Below, piece by piece: positions 52,874-63,697 of a stretch of 64,000 bases of DNA. A model generated the notes under the pieces. That model was not told the DNA's origin and made no database searches. It saw nothing but the letters and a program-made list of their open reading frames with translations. The stretch is from contig NZ_CP014579.1 of the NCBI RefSeq assembly GCF_001634365.1, positions 3,348,001 to 3,412,000 of the forward strand. The letters are read 5' to 3'. The position numbers and the translations under genes were made by a program. Position 1 is the stretch's first letter, and each line of letters begins with the position of its first letter. Origin of the DNA: Paraburkholderia phytofirmans OLGA172. GTDB taxonomy: Bacteria; Pseudomonadota; Gammaproteobacteria; Burkholderiales; Burkholderiaceae.

Positions 52874-55800
52874 TCACGGACGGGGGCCTTCTTGAGTTCT
52901 ATCTGGACCGTGGGCTATGCGAACGAGTTCCACTGGATTCGTAACGACGTTGCGTTCGAAGCCGAGCTGGACGTCGACGAGATTGGCACTTGCTGCGTCG
53001 GGTACGAGTGCTACATGAACGAAGACGCCAGGTGAAAACTCCGTGAATTCTACGGACAGAAACGCCTCGGCAGACAGTATCCAAGACTCTTCCGGTGGAA
53101 TGGGTGCAACGTAGAGGGCGACATCGTTTATGTAGGCCAGTGGGCCACCCGCCTCGCGTTTCGACGGCCACGCGACATGCATGTCTGCGGGCTTGGCCGA
53201 CTCGGATGTCGACTGGTCATATAACCACTGAAACAGCCATTCTGGTTGCCCTGTATTCGCTACGACGAGTATTGGCGTACTACCGTCCTGCCTAATCCGA
53301 CCAGATTCGACTATGAAAGTCTGCCAGTAGGACGCTTCGTCGATTGCATGAATATGGCGAGCAGGAAGCTCAACGATTACGTCATTTAGCAAAATCAAGC
53401 CCACGTGACTTGCTATCGCGTCAGCAAAGACCTCATTTTGATTGATGGCCACAGGGGCCATACGCGGCTCAGTGAATTCGCCTCTTCGCTGCTTAACAAC
53501 ATTGAGCGTGAATCGCTTTCCCTCTTGCGGCCGATAGCTCACCCGCTGGAACAACGATATAGGGAACCCACCGCCGTCCTTATGAAAGCCGGTCGCCGAT
53601 GCTGCCGCCGCAACAGAGAGTATCGCGACTTCACTTAGCGGAGCGGACGCTTCCGCCTCGGCTTGCTGTGCACCAGTAGATTCAAGAATCCCTTCAAGCA
53701 CATTGATTACTCGAGCCGTGCCGTCTGCTACGGTATGGGTCGCATGCCGGGCGGCAAAAAAGTGCTCAGTAATGGTCAAATGAAAGGTCCCACCGCTCGT
53801 TCTTAACCGCTCGACCATAGTGCTCAGCAAACGGCGGATATCCTCTACCTTTGCGAAATCCATGCCGGTCCATACGGCAATTTGCCGATTAAGACTCGCG
53901 CCAGGCCGCCAGTCTGTGCCGGAGAATACCAATAGCAAAATCAACTGCGCGTCTATCAGCTCTTCCATGCTGCTGAAACCTCTTGCGGAATAGATTCGAC
54001 CAGGAACCATCTCCTCGCGTCTGAGTTCGGCAGCTGATGCCACTACCCCATCGAGGCGTCCGCGATAGCCACTTTGGAAGCTACCGCTGACCTGCTGTCT
54101 GATGAACGCGGTGAGCAGCGCCTGAGCATCGATTTGCGGGGGCGGGAAAGTGCCACCGCCACCTTCCCGCCACATCTTTCCTGCAACCCAGCCACCAGCT
54201 ATGTGTAAGGCAAGCGATTGGTCTTTGGTGTCTGGATTTGTTAGAGCCCACGAGATAAGCACCAACATCGTCACTAGCTCAACATCACGCCACGCGTTCT
54301 GTAGAGCCGCCTGACACACTTCACCGGGAAGGTCAACGCTTCTGGCGCGATAAAATTCCAGTTCGTTTTCGCTAATTCCGAAGGCATTGGCGATTGCATT
54401 CCAATCCATCGGAACGTCGTGAACTGTCAAAAAATCAGTCTTACCTAGAAGATAGTAGGATGGGTTATGCAAACTGACGGCCTGATGCCACCATTTACCC
54501 ATAGAATCTGAGAACCATTCAGCCTGACACTCGTCCCCCCGCACTACGGAGGCCAGCAACAAGTGGCTTGTCCGCTCCATATGCCTATATGCAAGCGATA
54601 GCATCTCCTTCCATGCGTCACCGGTTCGAGTCTCCTCGCCTCGGCCGAATCGAACCAAGTCTTCGCGAACGGCTTCCCATGCACCCACGATGTATGTTGA
54701 AACCGACTCGTACGCTGCCCCCAACGGTCCCGACAATCGCAGCCGATTATCAGGGCCGCCGGCAACCCCAAGGTGTTCGCCGGCCTTAGCTTGCCACCAA
54801 TCTCCAATTACGCGATAAACGTCAACACTCAATGACATCAGGCGTTCACGAATCTGCATTGGCTGACCGGTCAACGACGAAGCATTGCAAACATGTCTTC
54901 CGACGTAACACATTCTTTTAATTGCTTGGGCCTCGTACGGCAGGCATTCGACCGCAGCCTTCGCCAGTTCGAGGTAAGGGCGCCCCCAACCCACATGCAT
55001 CGCTATGAAGGGGAACACTCGCGACTCCAGTAGAGCGTAGCTGGCAACAAGCGCTTGTGCATCAGTAGAAACAGATGCATCGAGTAGCGTCCGGTGCAGC
55101 CTGACGAGTTCGCTGTACTTAGTCTCGAAAGCATTTGTGTCACGCTCCAGGAGCGCCGCGCGCGCGTCGCTCGCCAGTTCACTCAGGATTTCTCCAGTTG
55201 TGAGACGCGTGCCCTCGGAACTTACTTTGATGAAACTGATGCTCAGACGCAAAAGCAAGCGCTCGAGCTTCGAGAGGTCGGAGCCGTTTTCTACGCGGCA
55301 GAGGACGACCGTTCCCTCTTCGAACTCGCTGCTTCCACCAAACGGGAAGAAAAGAGCTGGCTCTCTTGCAGAAGCGATTGGAGATGCGGTTCTTTGTCTA
55401 GCTTCCCGAACGTTTCTCTTCAACCACCCATTGATAGTCGCTCCAAGCAAGATGACCCGTACATTTTTCACGCGGACGCGCGTAGTGAATTTGCGTATCA
55501 GCTGGGCGGAGCCACGGTCATATCCGGCGAGACCCATCGCGACAACTGGTCCCCCAGATTTTTTAGCCAGTGCGTATGACTTTCCGGGAAGCCACCCAAG
55601 CCCCTGCGAGTTGAGCAAATAGAGCGACCGAAGTTGAGTTCTTACTTCAACCGACAAAGCAGAATTCACCGCGTATTGCGTCACGATGTCTTGCTGCTGG
55701 TCCGGACGGATGAATGCGACTGTGCGGAAGAGAAACCACAGCGTCAACAGACCATTTACCACAAACCACATTGTGTCGACGGACGCCCAACGCAAGCCAC

Positions 55801-56308
55801 CAAAGACCGGCCAATGCACGATAAGAATATATTGAACCGGCATTGCCAAGGCGAGAGCAAACGAGCTTAGACCGGCAACGAGTGCGCCGGAATCCGAAAG
55901 GTATATATGTAGTTGCGCACTTCCGGACGCGCGACGTTGCAGCAGGAAGGTAACGAAGGAAATTACGAAGGGGTAGACGAGCCCGACGATAGTGGCCTGA
56001 ACCTGCCACAGCGTCTGAAAGTATCCCACCCAGTCACCGCTCTTCCATCCGGCGCCTAGTTCTTCAAGCATTCTTGCGCTAACCAAGCGGGACGCAAGAC
56101 CGCAAGAAAGGAAAAGCACCGATACAATGACTACGTAGACAACGGGGCGCTGGCTCGCAGCCGTAAGTACGCGTCGCGCAATGGAATACCTCAAACGATG
56201 GACGATTTCGTTTGCAGACATCCAGGCACGGACATCGGCATTAACTTGTCTCGCGATAGACCACGGCCGGCGGTGGCGCTGCAAAAGGCTGTCTGCTTGC
56301 TGAACCAA
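52874..56308 (-). CDS. large membrane-anchored protein of unknown family in a defence island
   Basis: A 1144-residue protein. Residues 53-76, 107-126, 138-165 and 177-196 are hydrophobic, giving about four membrane helices, followed by some 940 residues that seem to be cytosolic, mixed helical and without a motif I recognise. I see no Walker, nuclease, TIR or protease signature. The start is uncertain: TTG at 56308 or ATG at 56221 (MSANEIVHRL). It lies 117 bp after hsdR on the same strand. Its stop is 20 bp from the IS3 right end, so the C-terminus appears original. It could be a membrane effector working with the type I system or independently. Confidence 0.65.
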   Translation of the reverse strand: MVQQADSLLQRHRRPWSIARQVNADVRAWMSANEIVHRLRYSIARRVLTAASQRPVVYVVIVSVLFLSCGLASRLVSARMLEELGAGWKSGDWVGYFQTLWQVQATIVGLVYPFVISFVTFLLQRRASGSAQLHIYLSDSGALVAGLSSFALALAMPVQYILIVHWPVFGGLRWASVDTMWFVVNGLLTLWFLFRTVAFIRPDQQQDIVTQYAVNSALSVEVRTQLRSLYLLNSQGLGWLPGKSYALAKKSGGPVVAMGLAGYDRGSAQLIRKFTTRVRVKNVRVILLGATINGWLKRNVREARQRTASPIASAREPALFFPFGGSSEFEEGTVVLCRVENGSDLSKLERLLLRLSISFIKVSSEGTRLTTGEILSELASDARAALLERDTNAFETKYSELVRLHRTLLDASVSTDAQALVASYALLESRVFPFIAMHVGWGRPYLELAKAAVECLPYEAQAIKRMCYVGRHVCNASSLTGQPMQIRERLMSLSVDVYRVIGDWWQAKAGEHLGVAGGPDNRLRLSGPLGAAYESVSTYIVGAWEAVREDLVRFGRGEETRTGDAWKEMLSLAYRHMERTSHLLLASVVRGDECQAEWFSDSMGKWWHQAVSLHNPSYYLLGKTDFLTVHDVPMDWNAIANAFGISENELEFYRARSVDLPGEVCQAALQNAWRDVELVTMLVLISWALTNPDTKDQSLALHIAGGWVAGKMWREGGGGTFPPPQIDAQALLTAFIRQQVSGSFQSGYRGRLDGVVASAAELRREEMVPGRIYSARGFSSMEELIDAQLILLLVFSGTDWRPGASLNRQIAVWTGMDFAKVEDIRRLLSTMVERLRTSGGTFHLTITEHFFAARHATHTVADGTARVINVLEGILESTGAQQAEAEASAPLSEVAILSVAAAASATGFHKDGGGFPISLFQRVSYRPQEGKRFTLNVVKQRRGEFTEPRMAPVAINQNEVFADAIASHVGLILLNDVIVELPARHIHAIDEASYWQTFIVESGRIRQDGSTPILVVANTGQPEWLFQWLYDQSTSESAKPADMHVAWPSKREAGGPLAYINDVALYVAPIPPEESWILSAEAFLSVEFTEFSPGVFVHVALVPDAASANLVDVQLGFERNVVTNPVELVRIAHGPDRTQEGPRP

Positions 56309-56425
56309 GTTTATTCCCCGAGTTTTGGTTTAAGGCGCCTAGCGGAGCACTGTACCGGGTAACAGAGTTGTCCCGACATGCGATTTGCGTATGCTCCTGC
56401 AGTGGCCTCAAGCGATAGTGGCCTT

Positions 56426-59400
56426 TCAGCTGGACGTAGCTGCCTCGCCTGCACCAGGCGACCGGGCGCGCAATGCTTCGTATAGCTGCGCTGGTCCAAG
56501 CAAAATGTCCTTAAGGCCTTCACGCACACGCTCAGAACCAAGTGCCTGAGTGCTCATCGCACTGTGCGCTTCGAACGCATCCATGATGGCGTGAAGCAGC
56601 GCATTTTTCAGGTCTGGTGAGCTGGCGAACTGCTCTTTGCTGTTGCTCATCGCCTGCTGCACCAAGGTAGCGTTTTCGAGCAGCTTGCCCTTGATGACGC
56701 CGTTGACGTACACGAGCTGGTCATCGTCCGTGAGCTCGCCTTCGAACAGTCCATTGACCTTCTCGATGATTTCATCGAGAAACGCCTGCTGTTTATCCTG
56801 AACGGAGCCGCTTCCGACTGCATCCATCGGCGGGAGCTTTGGTGATTCACCGTGCCCGAGATTCAACGGCTGTCTCCCGATGTTTCGCAAGTTATGGTGA
56901 GTCAGCACCACTTTGGAGAGGTCGACCGCATCGCGTTCACGACCAAATTCCAGCAGCGGTATCAGCCGCTTAAAAAACAGGAAGCGCTTTTCGATGTCGG
57001 TATTGCCGTAATCGAAAATCTGCGACAGGAACGCGTACAGGCGGACGAACGCGCCCATATCATTTTTGAAGAGAACGAGCGCGTCGAGGGCATCTTTTGC
57101 GGCCTGAGCGGCCTTGTCATCATGCTGCTCCTCGGCATGGGTTCGCTCCTGCCACATGGACTTGTAGCGCTTAAGCAAGCGGTCCGCGACGGGAGCGATT
57201 GCCGCATCCAATTGCGCCTGAGTTCCTTTCGGGTCAAGGTCAACCTTTGCCACCCGCTCGACCTCGAAGTCATCATAGTTGCCGCTCGCATCAAGCTTGG
57301 CACGCAGGTCGTAGACCTTGTGGGGGTCCGTCGTCGCTTCGAGTTCTGCCGTCTCGTAGTAGGTCTTGAACGCCTTCAAAATTTCGCCGGCGTCATTTAC
57401 GAAGTCGAGGATGTAGGTGGTGTCCTTGCCCGGATGCGCGCGGTTCAGGCGCGAGAGCGTTTGTACGGCCTGGATACCGCCCAGCATCTTGTCGACGTAC
57501 ATGCCGCACAGCAGCGGTTGGTCGAAACCGGTCTGAAATTTGTTGGCAACGAGCAGCAGGTGATAGCCTGGTTCGCTGAACGCATCACGGATGTCTCTGC
57601 CCTTGAGGCCCGGATTCAGTTCCTTGCTGGTTTCGGTTACCGGCGTCGGAAAGCTCTCTGGGTCATCGATTTCGCCGGAGAATGCGACCAACACTCCCAA
57701 CGAATAGTTTTGTTTTTCGATGTAGGCGCGAATCGCCTTCTGCCAGCGGACCGCTTCCTTGCGGCTGGCCACAACTACCATCGCCTTCGCGCGGCCGTCG
57801 AGCAGTGGCTGCACATTCTCGCGGTAGTGCTCGACAACGACCTGAACCTTCTGCGATATGTTGTATGGGTGTAGCCGGACCCACTGCATGATGCCTTTCA
57901 TCGCCGTGCTACGCTCGACCTGTTTCTCGTCGAGCTCGTGACCGTCGTGCGCGAGTTTGAAAGCGAGCTTATAGCTGGTGTAGTTCTTAAGCACATCGAG
58001 GATGAAGCCTTCCTCAATTGCCTGGCGCATCGAATACACGTGGAAGGGCTGCGGCAGGCCGTCCGGGCCGGGACGACCGAAGAGTTCGAGGGTCTTTTGT
58101 TTCGGCGTCGCAGTGAACGCTACGTACGTCAAGCCCTTTGCGCCGGTGCGCGCTTCCATCTGCGCGGCGAGCAGCGCTTCAGTATCGATTTCACCTCCGT
58201 CCTGCAGTGCAGTCCACTCCTCGGCAGACAGCAGTTGCTTGAGCTTGGACGCCGCTTCGCCCGTCTGGGAGCTGTGCGCTTCGTCAGCAATGACGGCAAA
58301 GCGCTTGCCTTCTGTAGCGGCCAGTTCCTGCACCGCCTGCAGCGCGAAAGGGAAGGTCTGGATGGTGCAGACAATGATTTTCTTACCGTCTTTTAGCGCT
58401 TGGCTGAGCTGGGCGCTCTTGCTGCCGTGCTCGTTCGTGATGGTTGCAACCACGCCGGTGGTCCGCTCAAAGTCGAAGATGGCTTCCTGCAGCTGCGCAT
58501 CGAGAACTGTACGGTCCGACACGACCAGCACACTGTCGAACATCTTATTGTGCTCAGCATCATGCAGGTCAGCAAGGAAGTGCGCCGTCCACGCAATCGA
58601 GTTGGTCTTGCCGGAGCCTGCGGAATGCTGGATAAGGTAGCGCTCGCCCGCGCCCCTAGCTAGCGCGTCGGCAACCAATTTTCGGGTCGCATCAAGCTGG
58701 TGGTATCGGGGAAAGATGACGCTCTTGAGCTGCTTCTTGTCGTCGCGCTTGCCAATCAGATAGCGTCCGAGAATTTCGAGCCAGCTCTCGCGAGCCCAGA
58801 CGTCTTCCCACAGGTAGGCGGTGGCGAAGCCATTTGGATTCGGTGCATTTCCGGCCGCGCCTTCGTTGCCCCGGTTGAAGGGTAGAAAGACGCTCGACGG
58901 GCCTGCCAGCCGCGTGCACATCAGTACTTCGCTCTGGCTGACGGCAAAATGCACCAGCGCACCGCCGGGGAAGCTGAGCAGCGGTTCTGCCACGCCTGCC
59001 TTAGGATGCGGATGTCGGTCGAAGCGATACTGGTCCACTGCATCCTGCACGCTCTGGGTGAAATTGGACTTCAGTTCGACCGTGGCAACCGGGATGCCGT
59101 TGACGAATAGCACGAGGTCCAGTTCTTCTAGCGGGTTGTTCGGCGAATTCCGCACCTGGCGCACAACGCGCAAGCGGTTTGCGGCGTAACGCTGCAGGAT
59201 GGCTGGGTTAATGGCAAGCGCCGGCTTGAACTGCACCAATGACAGCGGCTCTTTCAGGCCAAGCATTTCCACGCCGCGCCGCAGCACGTCCAGCGTGCCG
59301 CGCTCGTTCAGGCTCTTGCGCACGCGCTCGGCTAGTCGGTCCTCGAGCGCCGGGCCGTGGGTCTTGGTGAGGCGTTGCCAAGTGTCGGCTTGCGTTGCCT

Positions 59401-59545
59401 CTATCCACACGAGCAGGTCGGGCAGGTAGAGCGCGTTGGCTCGGTCGTACTGTGCCGCATCGCCCTCGACATACAGCCAGCCGTTGGCGCCCAGGTGCTG
59501 ACAGATTTCCGCTTCGAAGTGATGCTCTTGATGCAGGTTGCTCAT
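56426..59545 (-). CDS. hsdR: type I restriction enzyme, R subunit
   Basis: A 1039-residue motor-nuclease. N-terminal nuclease motif: ELDLVLFVNGIPVATVELKSNF (D ... ExK). Helicase motifs: I, IQHSAGSGKTNSIAW; II, VIADEAHSSQTGE (DEAH); III, VAFTATPK; VI region, QTLSRLNRAHPGK. It translocates and cuts DNA that lacks host methylation, in complex with HsdM and HsdS. ATG 59545 is followed by the usual N-terminus (HHFEAEICQHLGANGW). The frame is intact and it lies 100 bp after hsdS. Confidence 0.93.
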   Translation of the reverse strand: MSNLHQEHHFEAEICQHLGANGWLYVEGDAAQYDRANALYLPDLLVWIEATQADTWQRLTKTHGPALEDRLAERVRKSLNERGTLDVLRRGVEMLGLKEPLSLVQFKPALAINPAILQRYAANRLRVVRQVRNSPNNPLEELDLVLFVNGIPVATVELKSNFTQSVQDAVDQYRFDRHPHPKAGVAEPLLSFPGGALVHFAVSQSEVLMCTRLAGPSSVFLPFNRGNEGAAGNAPNPNGFATAYLWEDVWARESWLEILGRYLIGKRDDKKQLKSVIFPRYHQLDATRKLVADALARGAGERYLIQHSAGSGKTNSIAWTAHFLADLHDAEHNKMFDSVLVVSDRTVLDAQLQEAIFDFERTTGVVATITNEHGSKSAQLSQALKDGKKIIVCTIQTFPFALQAVQELAATEGKRFAVIADEAHSSQTGEAASKLKQLLSAEEWTALQDGGEIDTEALLAAQMEARTGAKGLTYVAFTATPKQKTLELFGRPGPDGLPQPFHVYSMRQAIEEGFILDVLKNYTSYKLAFKLAHDGHELDEKQVERSTAMKGIMQWVRLHPYNISQKVQVVVEHYRENVQPLLDGRAKAMVVVASRKEAVRWQKAIRAYIEKQNYSLGVLVAFSGEIDDPESFPTPVTETSKELNPGLKGRDIRDAFSEPGYHLLLVANKFQTGFDQPLLCGMYVDKMLGGIQAVQTLSRLNRAHPGKDTTYILDFVNDAGEILKAFKTYYETAELEATTDPHKVYDLRAKLDASGNYDDFEVERVAKVDLDPKGTQAQLDAAIAPVADRLLKRYKSMWQERTHAEEQHDDKAAQAAKDALDALVLFKNDMGAFVRLYAFLSQIFDYGNTDIEKRFLFFKRLIPLLEFGRERDAVDLSKVVLTHHNLRNIGRQPLNLGHGESPKLPPMDAVGSGSVQDKQQAFLDEIIEKVNGLFEGELTDDDQLVYVNGVIKGKLLENATLVQQAMSNSKEQFASSPDLKNALLHAIMDAFEAHSAMSTQALGSERVREGLKDILLGPAQLYEALRARSPGAGEAATSS

Positions 59546-59645
59546 GCGTTCCCCGGAATCGTCTGTTGTTCTTAAAGGATGCGTTGGCTCGCCTCGCGAG
59601 TCGTCGACTTGTCGTTGGGTGGCAGGCGAAGCGAGCCACTGTCGT

Positions 59646-61019
59646 TCACGCTGCGGCCTCTAGCGCAAATGGCTGCTGGCGCACGTCGATTTTTCCGGTG
59701 ACGGCTGCGGCAATCAAGGCGCTGCGGCGTTCTTTGAGCAGGTCGATGGCTCGTTCGGCTTCGGTTTTGAGCGTGTCGAGCTTCGAAGTTTCGATGGAGA
59801 CAAAACTCATAATGGCCGCCTGTTCGGAAACGTCCGGCAGAGGAACAAGGAGTTCGAGAATCACCGATTGGCCGATATTGAGCATCGAGCTGCTTGCTCC
59901 CGTCGCATCCAGTTCGATTTGAGCCCTAGTTGCGCGGATGGCAAGATACGCAGACAAGAAGTCTGGACGGCACATGTCTGCCTCCACTCGCAAGCGGTAC
60001 AGCTTGTCACACAACAGCAGATTTTCGAAATCTTCGGGTACAACGGCTGCACTTCCAACAAGTTCCCGGGTATTGGCGCGAGAAATTAGCAAATCCCCTT
60101 TGCGCAAAGAGTACTCGACAATGGGCTCCAACTCAGGTGGAAGCTTCTTGTTTTCGGAAGAGTTAAATATGCCGCCGTTAACGCAACCCACCTTGAGTAC
60201 GCCCCATTCATGAGGTCCCTCAACTGGATAATTCTCGCACTGCGGACTCCAGCCCTGCTCGATTGACCAGATGATGCGCTTTACTCTTGAGACTTCCCAA
60301 TGCGCCGGCACTTTCCCTAGCCAACCCACGCCGGAATCCTTCATCGGCGCTTCCGGATTGAGGCCACGGGTAACCGCGTGCGAGATGGTCGCCTGGCGCT
60401 TTTCTGCCAGCAGGGCAAGGAGCATTTCCTGTTCGGCAATCAGCGCGTCAATCTTGCCGGTCTCGTGGTCGAGGAAGCCGACGATATGTTGCTGCTCCGG
60501 AAACGTTGGGAAAGCGAATCGATAGCTGCGAAGCGCTTCTGCCGTGAGATGTGCAATGGTCGACTTGCCTTCGGAGGCAGTGAAGACATTGAGCGATGAC
60601 GCGGCTCGCAAGAGATAAAACATGAAGCGCGGCAAGTCCTTGGCGGCATCCCGGCAGCGCAGCCTATGCAAGGCTTTTTGGTAATAGCACTCGTCAACGT
60701 CGCCGCGCCAAATTGCTGCGCGGCCGACTTCTCCACCTTCGCATACAAGCAAATCCCCCGGAGTTAAGGCGTAGCGAGCGAGGTCACTTCCCGAGAAGTC
60801 CATTTGAGGAAGGTTTTCAACATTGATGCGGTCCCACTGAACATCTGCGTTGCGGAGGTACGGAGCTAAGTGGTCACCGGTGATGCGCTTCTCGTCGAGC
60901 ATTTTGCCCAAAAGCACCTCGTAGCGGTGCCCAGCGGCCGCGACGCTCCAATGTATGGGCACCTCTCCTATCCAATCGAACCTGCTGTCCTTGTATTCCC
61001 GATAGCGCGGCAAGCTCAT
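59646..61019 (-). CDS. hsdS: type I restriction-modification, specificity subunit
   Basis: A 457-residue protein with two target-recognition halves. Each starts with the conserved WIGEVPIHW or WLGKVPAHW motif (about 16 and 233), has a variable region, and ends in a conserved coiled-coil spacer ([49 protein letters not shown]). The recognition sequence cannot be predicted. Its ATG overlaps the hsdM stop as ATGA. Confidence 0.92.
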   Translation of the reverse strand: MSLPRYREYKDSRFDWIGEVPIHWSVAAAGHRYEVLLGKMLDEKRITGDHLAPYLRNADVQWDRINVENLPQMDFSGSDLARYALTPGDLLVCEGGEVGRAAIWRGDVDECYYQKALHRLRCRDAAKDLPRFMFYLLRAASSLNVFTASEGKSTIAHLTAEALRSYRFAFPTFPEQQHIVGFLDHETGKIDALIAEQEMLLALLAEKRQATISHAVTRGLNPEAPMKDSGVGWLGKVPAHWEVSRVKRIIWSIEQGWSPQCENYPVEGPHEWGVLKVGCVNGGIFNSSENKKLPPELEPIVEYSLRKGDLLISRANTRELVGSAAVVPEDFENLLLCDKLYRLRVEADMCRPDFLSAYLAIRATRAQIELDATGASSSMLNIGQSVILELLVPLPDVSEQAAIMSFVSIETSKLDTLKTEAERAIDLLKERRSALIAAAVTGKIDVRQQPFALEAAA

Positions 61020-62854
61020 TCCGCCAGCTCCTCAAGCATCTTCATGATGTTGGCCGACACCGCTTTCAGTTCTTCGTCAATCGTATGTAGGTCGCGCGGC
61101 GGCTCAAATACATAGAAATGGCGGTTGAAAGGAATCTCGTAGCCTATCTTGCTCTTTTCCTCGTCAATCCACGCGTCCAACGCGTGAGGCAGAGTTTCCC
61201 TTTTGAAGTAGGCGGCAATGTCCTCGGAGAGCGGTACGTTCTCGGTATCGCGCAGCGCGCTGTCCGGCTGCGGCTTACCTTTCTGCTTGCCCTTCAGGCC
61301 AAGCAGCACCTTACCATTCTCGTCGCGTAGCGGTCGTTCGACGGTAATGGTGGTGTAGCCGAAGTCTTCGTTCCTGAATACCCGCGAAATGGGTACTGAC
61401 TTTACCTTGCCGTCAGTGGGTGCTTCCGGTGCACGCCCGCCAGCAGGCACGACCCAGCGGGAAAGCTCTTTGCCCTCTGCATCCAGCACCGTTGCCAGTT
61501 CAGCCTCAACGAAATCTCCGAAGAGCCGGGTAACAGTCGCGATTTGCTCGTCCGACATCTCCTTGCGCTTGCTGCCCAAACTCTTGCGCATCTTCTGCCA
61601 AAAGCTGGACGCATCGATAAGCTGCACGTTACCCTTGCGGTTCTGCGGCTTCTTGTTCGACAGAACCCACACGTATGTCGCGATGCCGGTGTTGTAGAAC
61701 ATGTCAGTTGGCAACCCGATGATGGCTTCCACAAGGTCGTTCTCCAGCACGTAGCGGCGGATTTCGGATTCGCCCGAGCCAGCACCACCAGTAAAGAGCG
61801 GCGACCCGTTCAGCACGATGCCGAAGCGACTGCCGCCTTCCTTCGCCGGACGCATCTTTGAGAGCAGGTGCATCAAAAACAGCATGGAGCCGTCGGACAC
61901 ACGCGGCAGGCCGGGGCCGAAGCGGCCATCAAAGCCTTTTTCTTCGTGCTCCTTGCGCACCACCTTTTCGACCTTTTTCCACTCCACGCCGAACGGCGGA
62001 TTGGAGAGCATGTAGTCAAACTTGCGTCCGCTGTGACCGTCGTCCGAGAGCGTGTTGCCGACAATGATGTTGGCGACATCCTGCCCCTTGATGAGCATGT
62101 CCGCCTTACAGATGGCGTACGACTCGTCATTCAGCTCCTGCCCAAACATGGTGAGCCGCGCGTCCGAATTGTGTTCAAGCAGATACTCGCCCGCTACCGA
62201 GAGCATGCCACCCGTGCCCGCTGTCGGGTCGTAGATGGTCCGGACCACGGCGTTGCCGGAAGTCAGGACGTCGTCATCTTCAATGAACAGCAGGTTGACC
62301 ATCAGCCGGATGACTTCGCGCGGGGTGAAATGCTCCCCGGCCGTTTCGTTCGAGATTTCCGCAAACTTCCGGATGAGTTCCTCGAAGACTAGACCCATCT
62401 GCGTGTTATCTACGACAGCAGGGTGCAGGTCGATGTTTGCAAACTTCTCCGTGACCAAGTACAGCAGGTTGGCTTTCGCGAGTCGTTCCACCTGGGTGTA
62501 AAAGTCGAAACGTTCGAAGATGTCCCGCGCGGCGGGCGAAAATGCCTGGATGTATGTATACAGGTTCTGCCGGATATGGTCCTGGTCACCCAGCAGCTTC
62601 ACGAGGTCAAGCGGTGAGGTGTTGTAGAACGACTGTCCGGCTTTGCGCGTGAGGAACGGGTCCGGGTTCAGTCCCGCCTTCGTCTTTGCGTCAAATTCAG
62701 CCAGTACTGCCGCCTTCGTCGGCTCAAGCACGCAATCGAGACGTCGCAGTACGGTGAACGGCAGAATGACGCGTCCGTATTCAGATTGCTTGTAATCGCC
62801 ACGTAGCAAGTCGGCTACAGACCAGATGAAAGAAGATAGGGCCTGATGGTTCAT
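61016..62854 (-). CDS. hsdM: type I restriction-modification, methyltransferase subunit
   Basis: A 612-residue N6-adenine methyltransferase. The SAM-binding motif I is [19 protein letters not shown], the catalytic motif IV is [12 protein letters not shown] (NPPF). The N-terminal HsdM_N domain ([35 protein letters not shown]) is complete. I chose ATG 62854; a GTG at 62881 is also in frame. It is first in the hsdMSR set. Confidence 0.92.
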   Translation of the reverse strand: MNHQALSSFIWSVADLLRGDYKQSEYGRVILPFTVLRRLDCVLEPTKAAVLAEFDAKTKAGLNPDPFLTRKAGQSFYNTSPLDLVKLLGDQDHIRQNLYTYIQAFSPAARDIFERFDFYTQVERLAKANLLYLVTEKFANIDLHPAVVDNTQMGLVFEELIRKFAEISNETAGEHFTPREVIRLMVNLLFIEDDDVLTSGNAVVRTIYDPTAGTGGMLSVAGEYLLEHNSDARLTMFGQELNDESYAICKADMLIKGQDVANIIVGNTLSDDGHSGRKFDYMLSNPPFGVEWKKVEKVVRKEHEEKGFDGRFGPGLPRVSDGSMLFLMHLLSKMRPAKEGGSRFGIVLNGSPLFTGGAGSGESEIRRYVLENDLVEAIIGLPTDMFYNTGIATYVWVLSNKKPQNRKGNVQLIDASSFWQKMRKSLGSKRKEMSDEQIATVTRLFGDFVEAELATVLDAEGKELSRWVVPAGGRAPEAPTDGKVKSVPISRVFRNEDFGYTTITVERPLRDENGKVLLGLKGKQKGKPQPDSALRDTENVPLSEDIAAYFKRETLPHALDAWIDEEKSKIGYEIPFNRHFYVFEPPRDLHTIDEELKAVSANIMKMLEELAE

Positions 62855-63243
62855 TTTTTTGATACCTATACCTGCTACCACTTGTTGGTAGGTCGGCCGC
62901 CCGAGTCGAACGGTGATTTGGCGTTACCGCAGTTAACGGCATGAAATGTCCGAGATTTTACCTCCGAGCCCAGCAAATCGAGGCCTGGAATCTCGCCTGC
63001 AGACACGAGCAGGGTTTGACCAGTCACGACAATTTGGAGGCGTGCCAATCTCGTCAGAACAAGCGGGCCAATGAGAGTGCCGGAAACGACTATGAGAATC
63101 ATCGGCCCACTGGGGCGCCGAATGCCGCAGATTCGACGGTCCGAATGGTCGATGCCAACCCAAGCTGCCGTCACAGGGACCATGCATCGCTCTGCTGTGC
63201 GGCCTATGCGGTGCAATTGAACCGATGGCGGTGGCTGCCGGGG

Positions 63244-63468
63244 ATGCGTAGTGAGTCAGAGAGCTACAGAGGCTACAACGCGTGGGGCCGTGCCATCTTG
63301 CAGCAAGAAGATATCCTGCAGCGGGAGCGATATGCGGCGAGCGGGACTATCACGCAAAACAACAAAGTTGTTGAAGCGTCTGGCGTGCTTGGCTATTTCG
63401 ATATCGACGAGCAAGCACAGCAGGCCGGGCTCGCGTGGGCGCGAGCCTGGGTCGACAGCGACGGCTAG
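63244..63468 (+). CDS. small DUF6566-like protein
   Basis: A 74-residue frame starting ATG 63244. The pattern ESYRGYNAWG...ERYAASGTITQNNKVVEASGVLGYFDIDEQAQQAGLAWARAWVDS resembles DUF6566-like small proteins common in Burkholderia. A longer open frame reaches 62941, but the extra part looks noncoding. Shine-Dalgarno is weak. Confidence 0.55.
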   Translation: MRSESESYRGYNAWGRAILQQEDILQRERYAASGTITQNNKVVEASGVLGYFDIDEQAQQAGLAWARAWVDSDG

Positions 63469-63697
63469 GCATAACAGAAGTTTGCCCAGACGAGCCGTGC
63501 TATGCGGCCATAGCGTAAGTGAGAGGACCGCCGACCTTCCGAAGACGCCGGTGATTTCGTCCTCTAAACCTCTGAACAAACCAATAACGGTTTGCAGCGC
63601 GCCGTTTGTCTCGGCGCACTCTTCCAATGAGGATTCGCGACTTGGCGTGGCGCGTCAACTGTAGTCCCGCGAAACAAATTTTCGTGCAGGTGGCTAA

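Noticed and set aside
62941..63243. N-terminal extension of the small gene at 63244
   Set aside because: Composition is Cys/Arg/His-rich and unlike the DUF6566-like part; probably noncoding.
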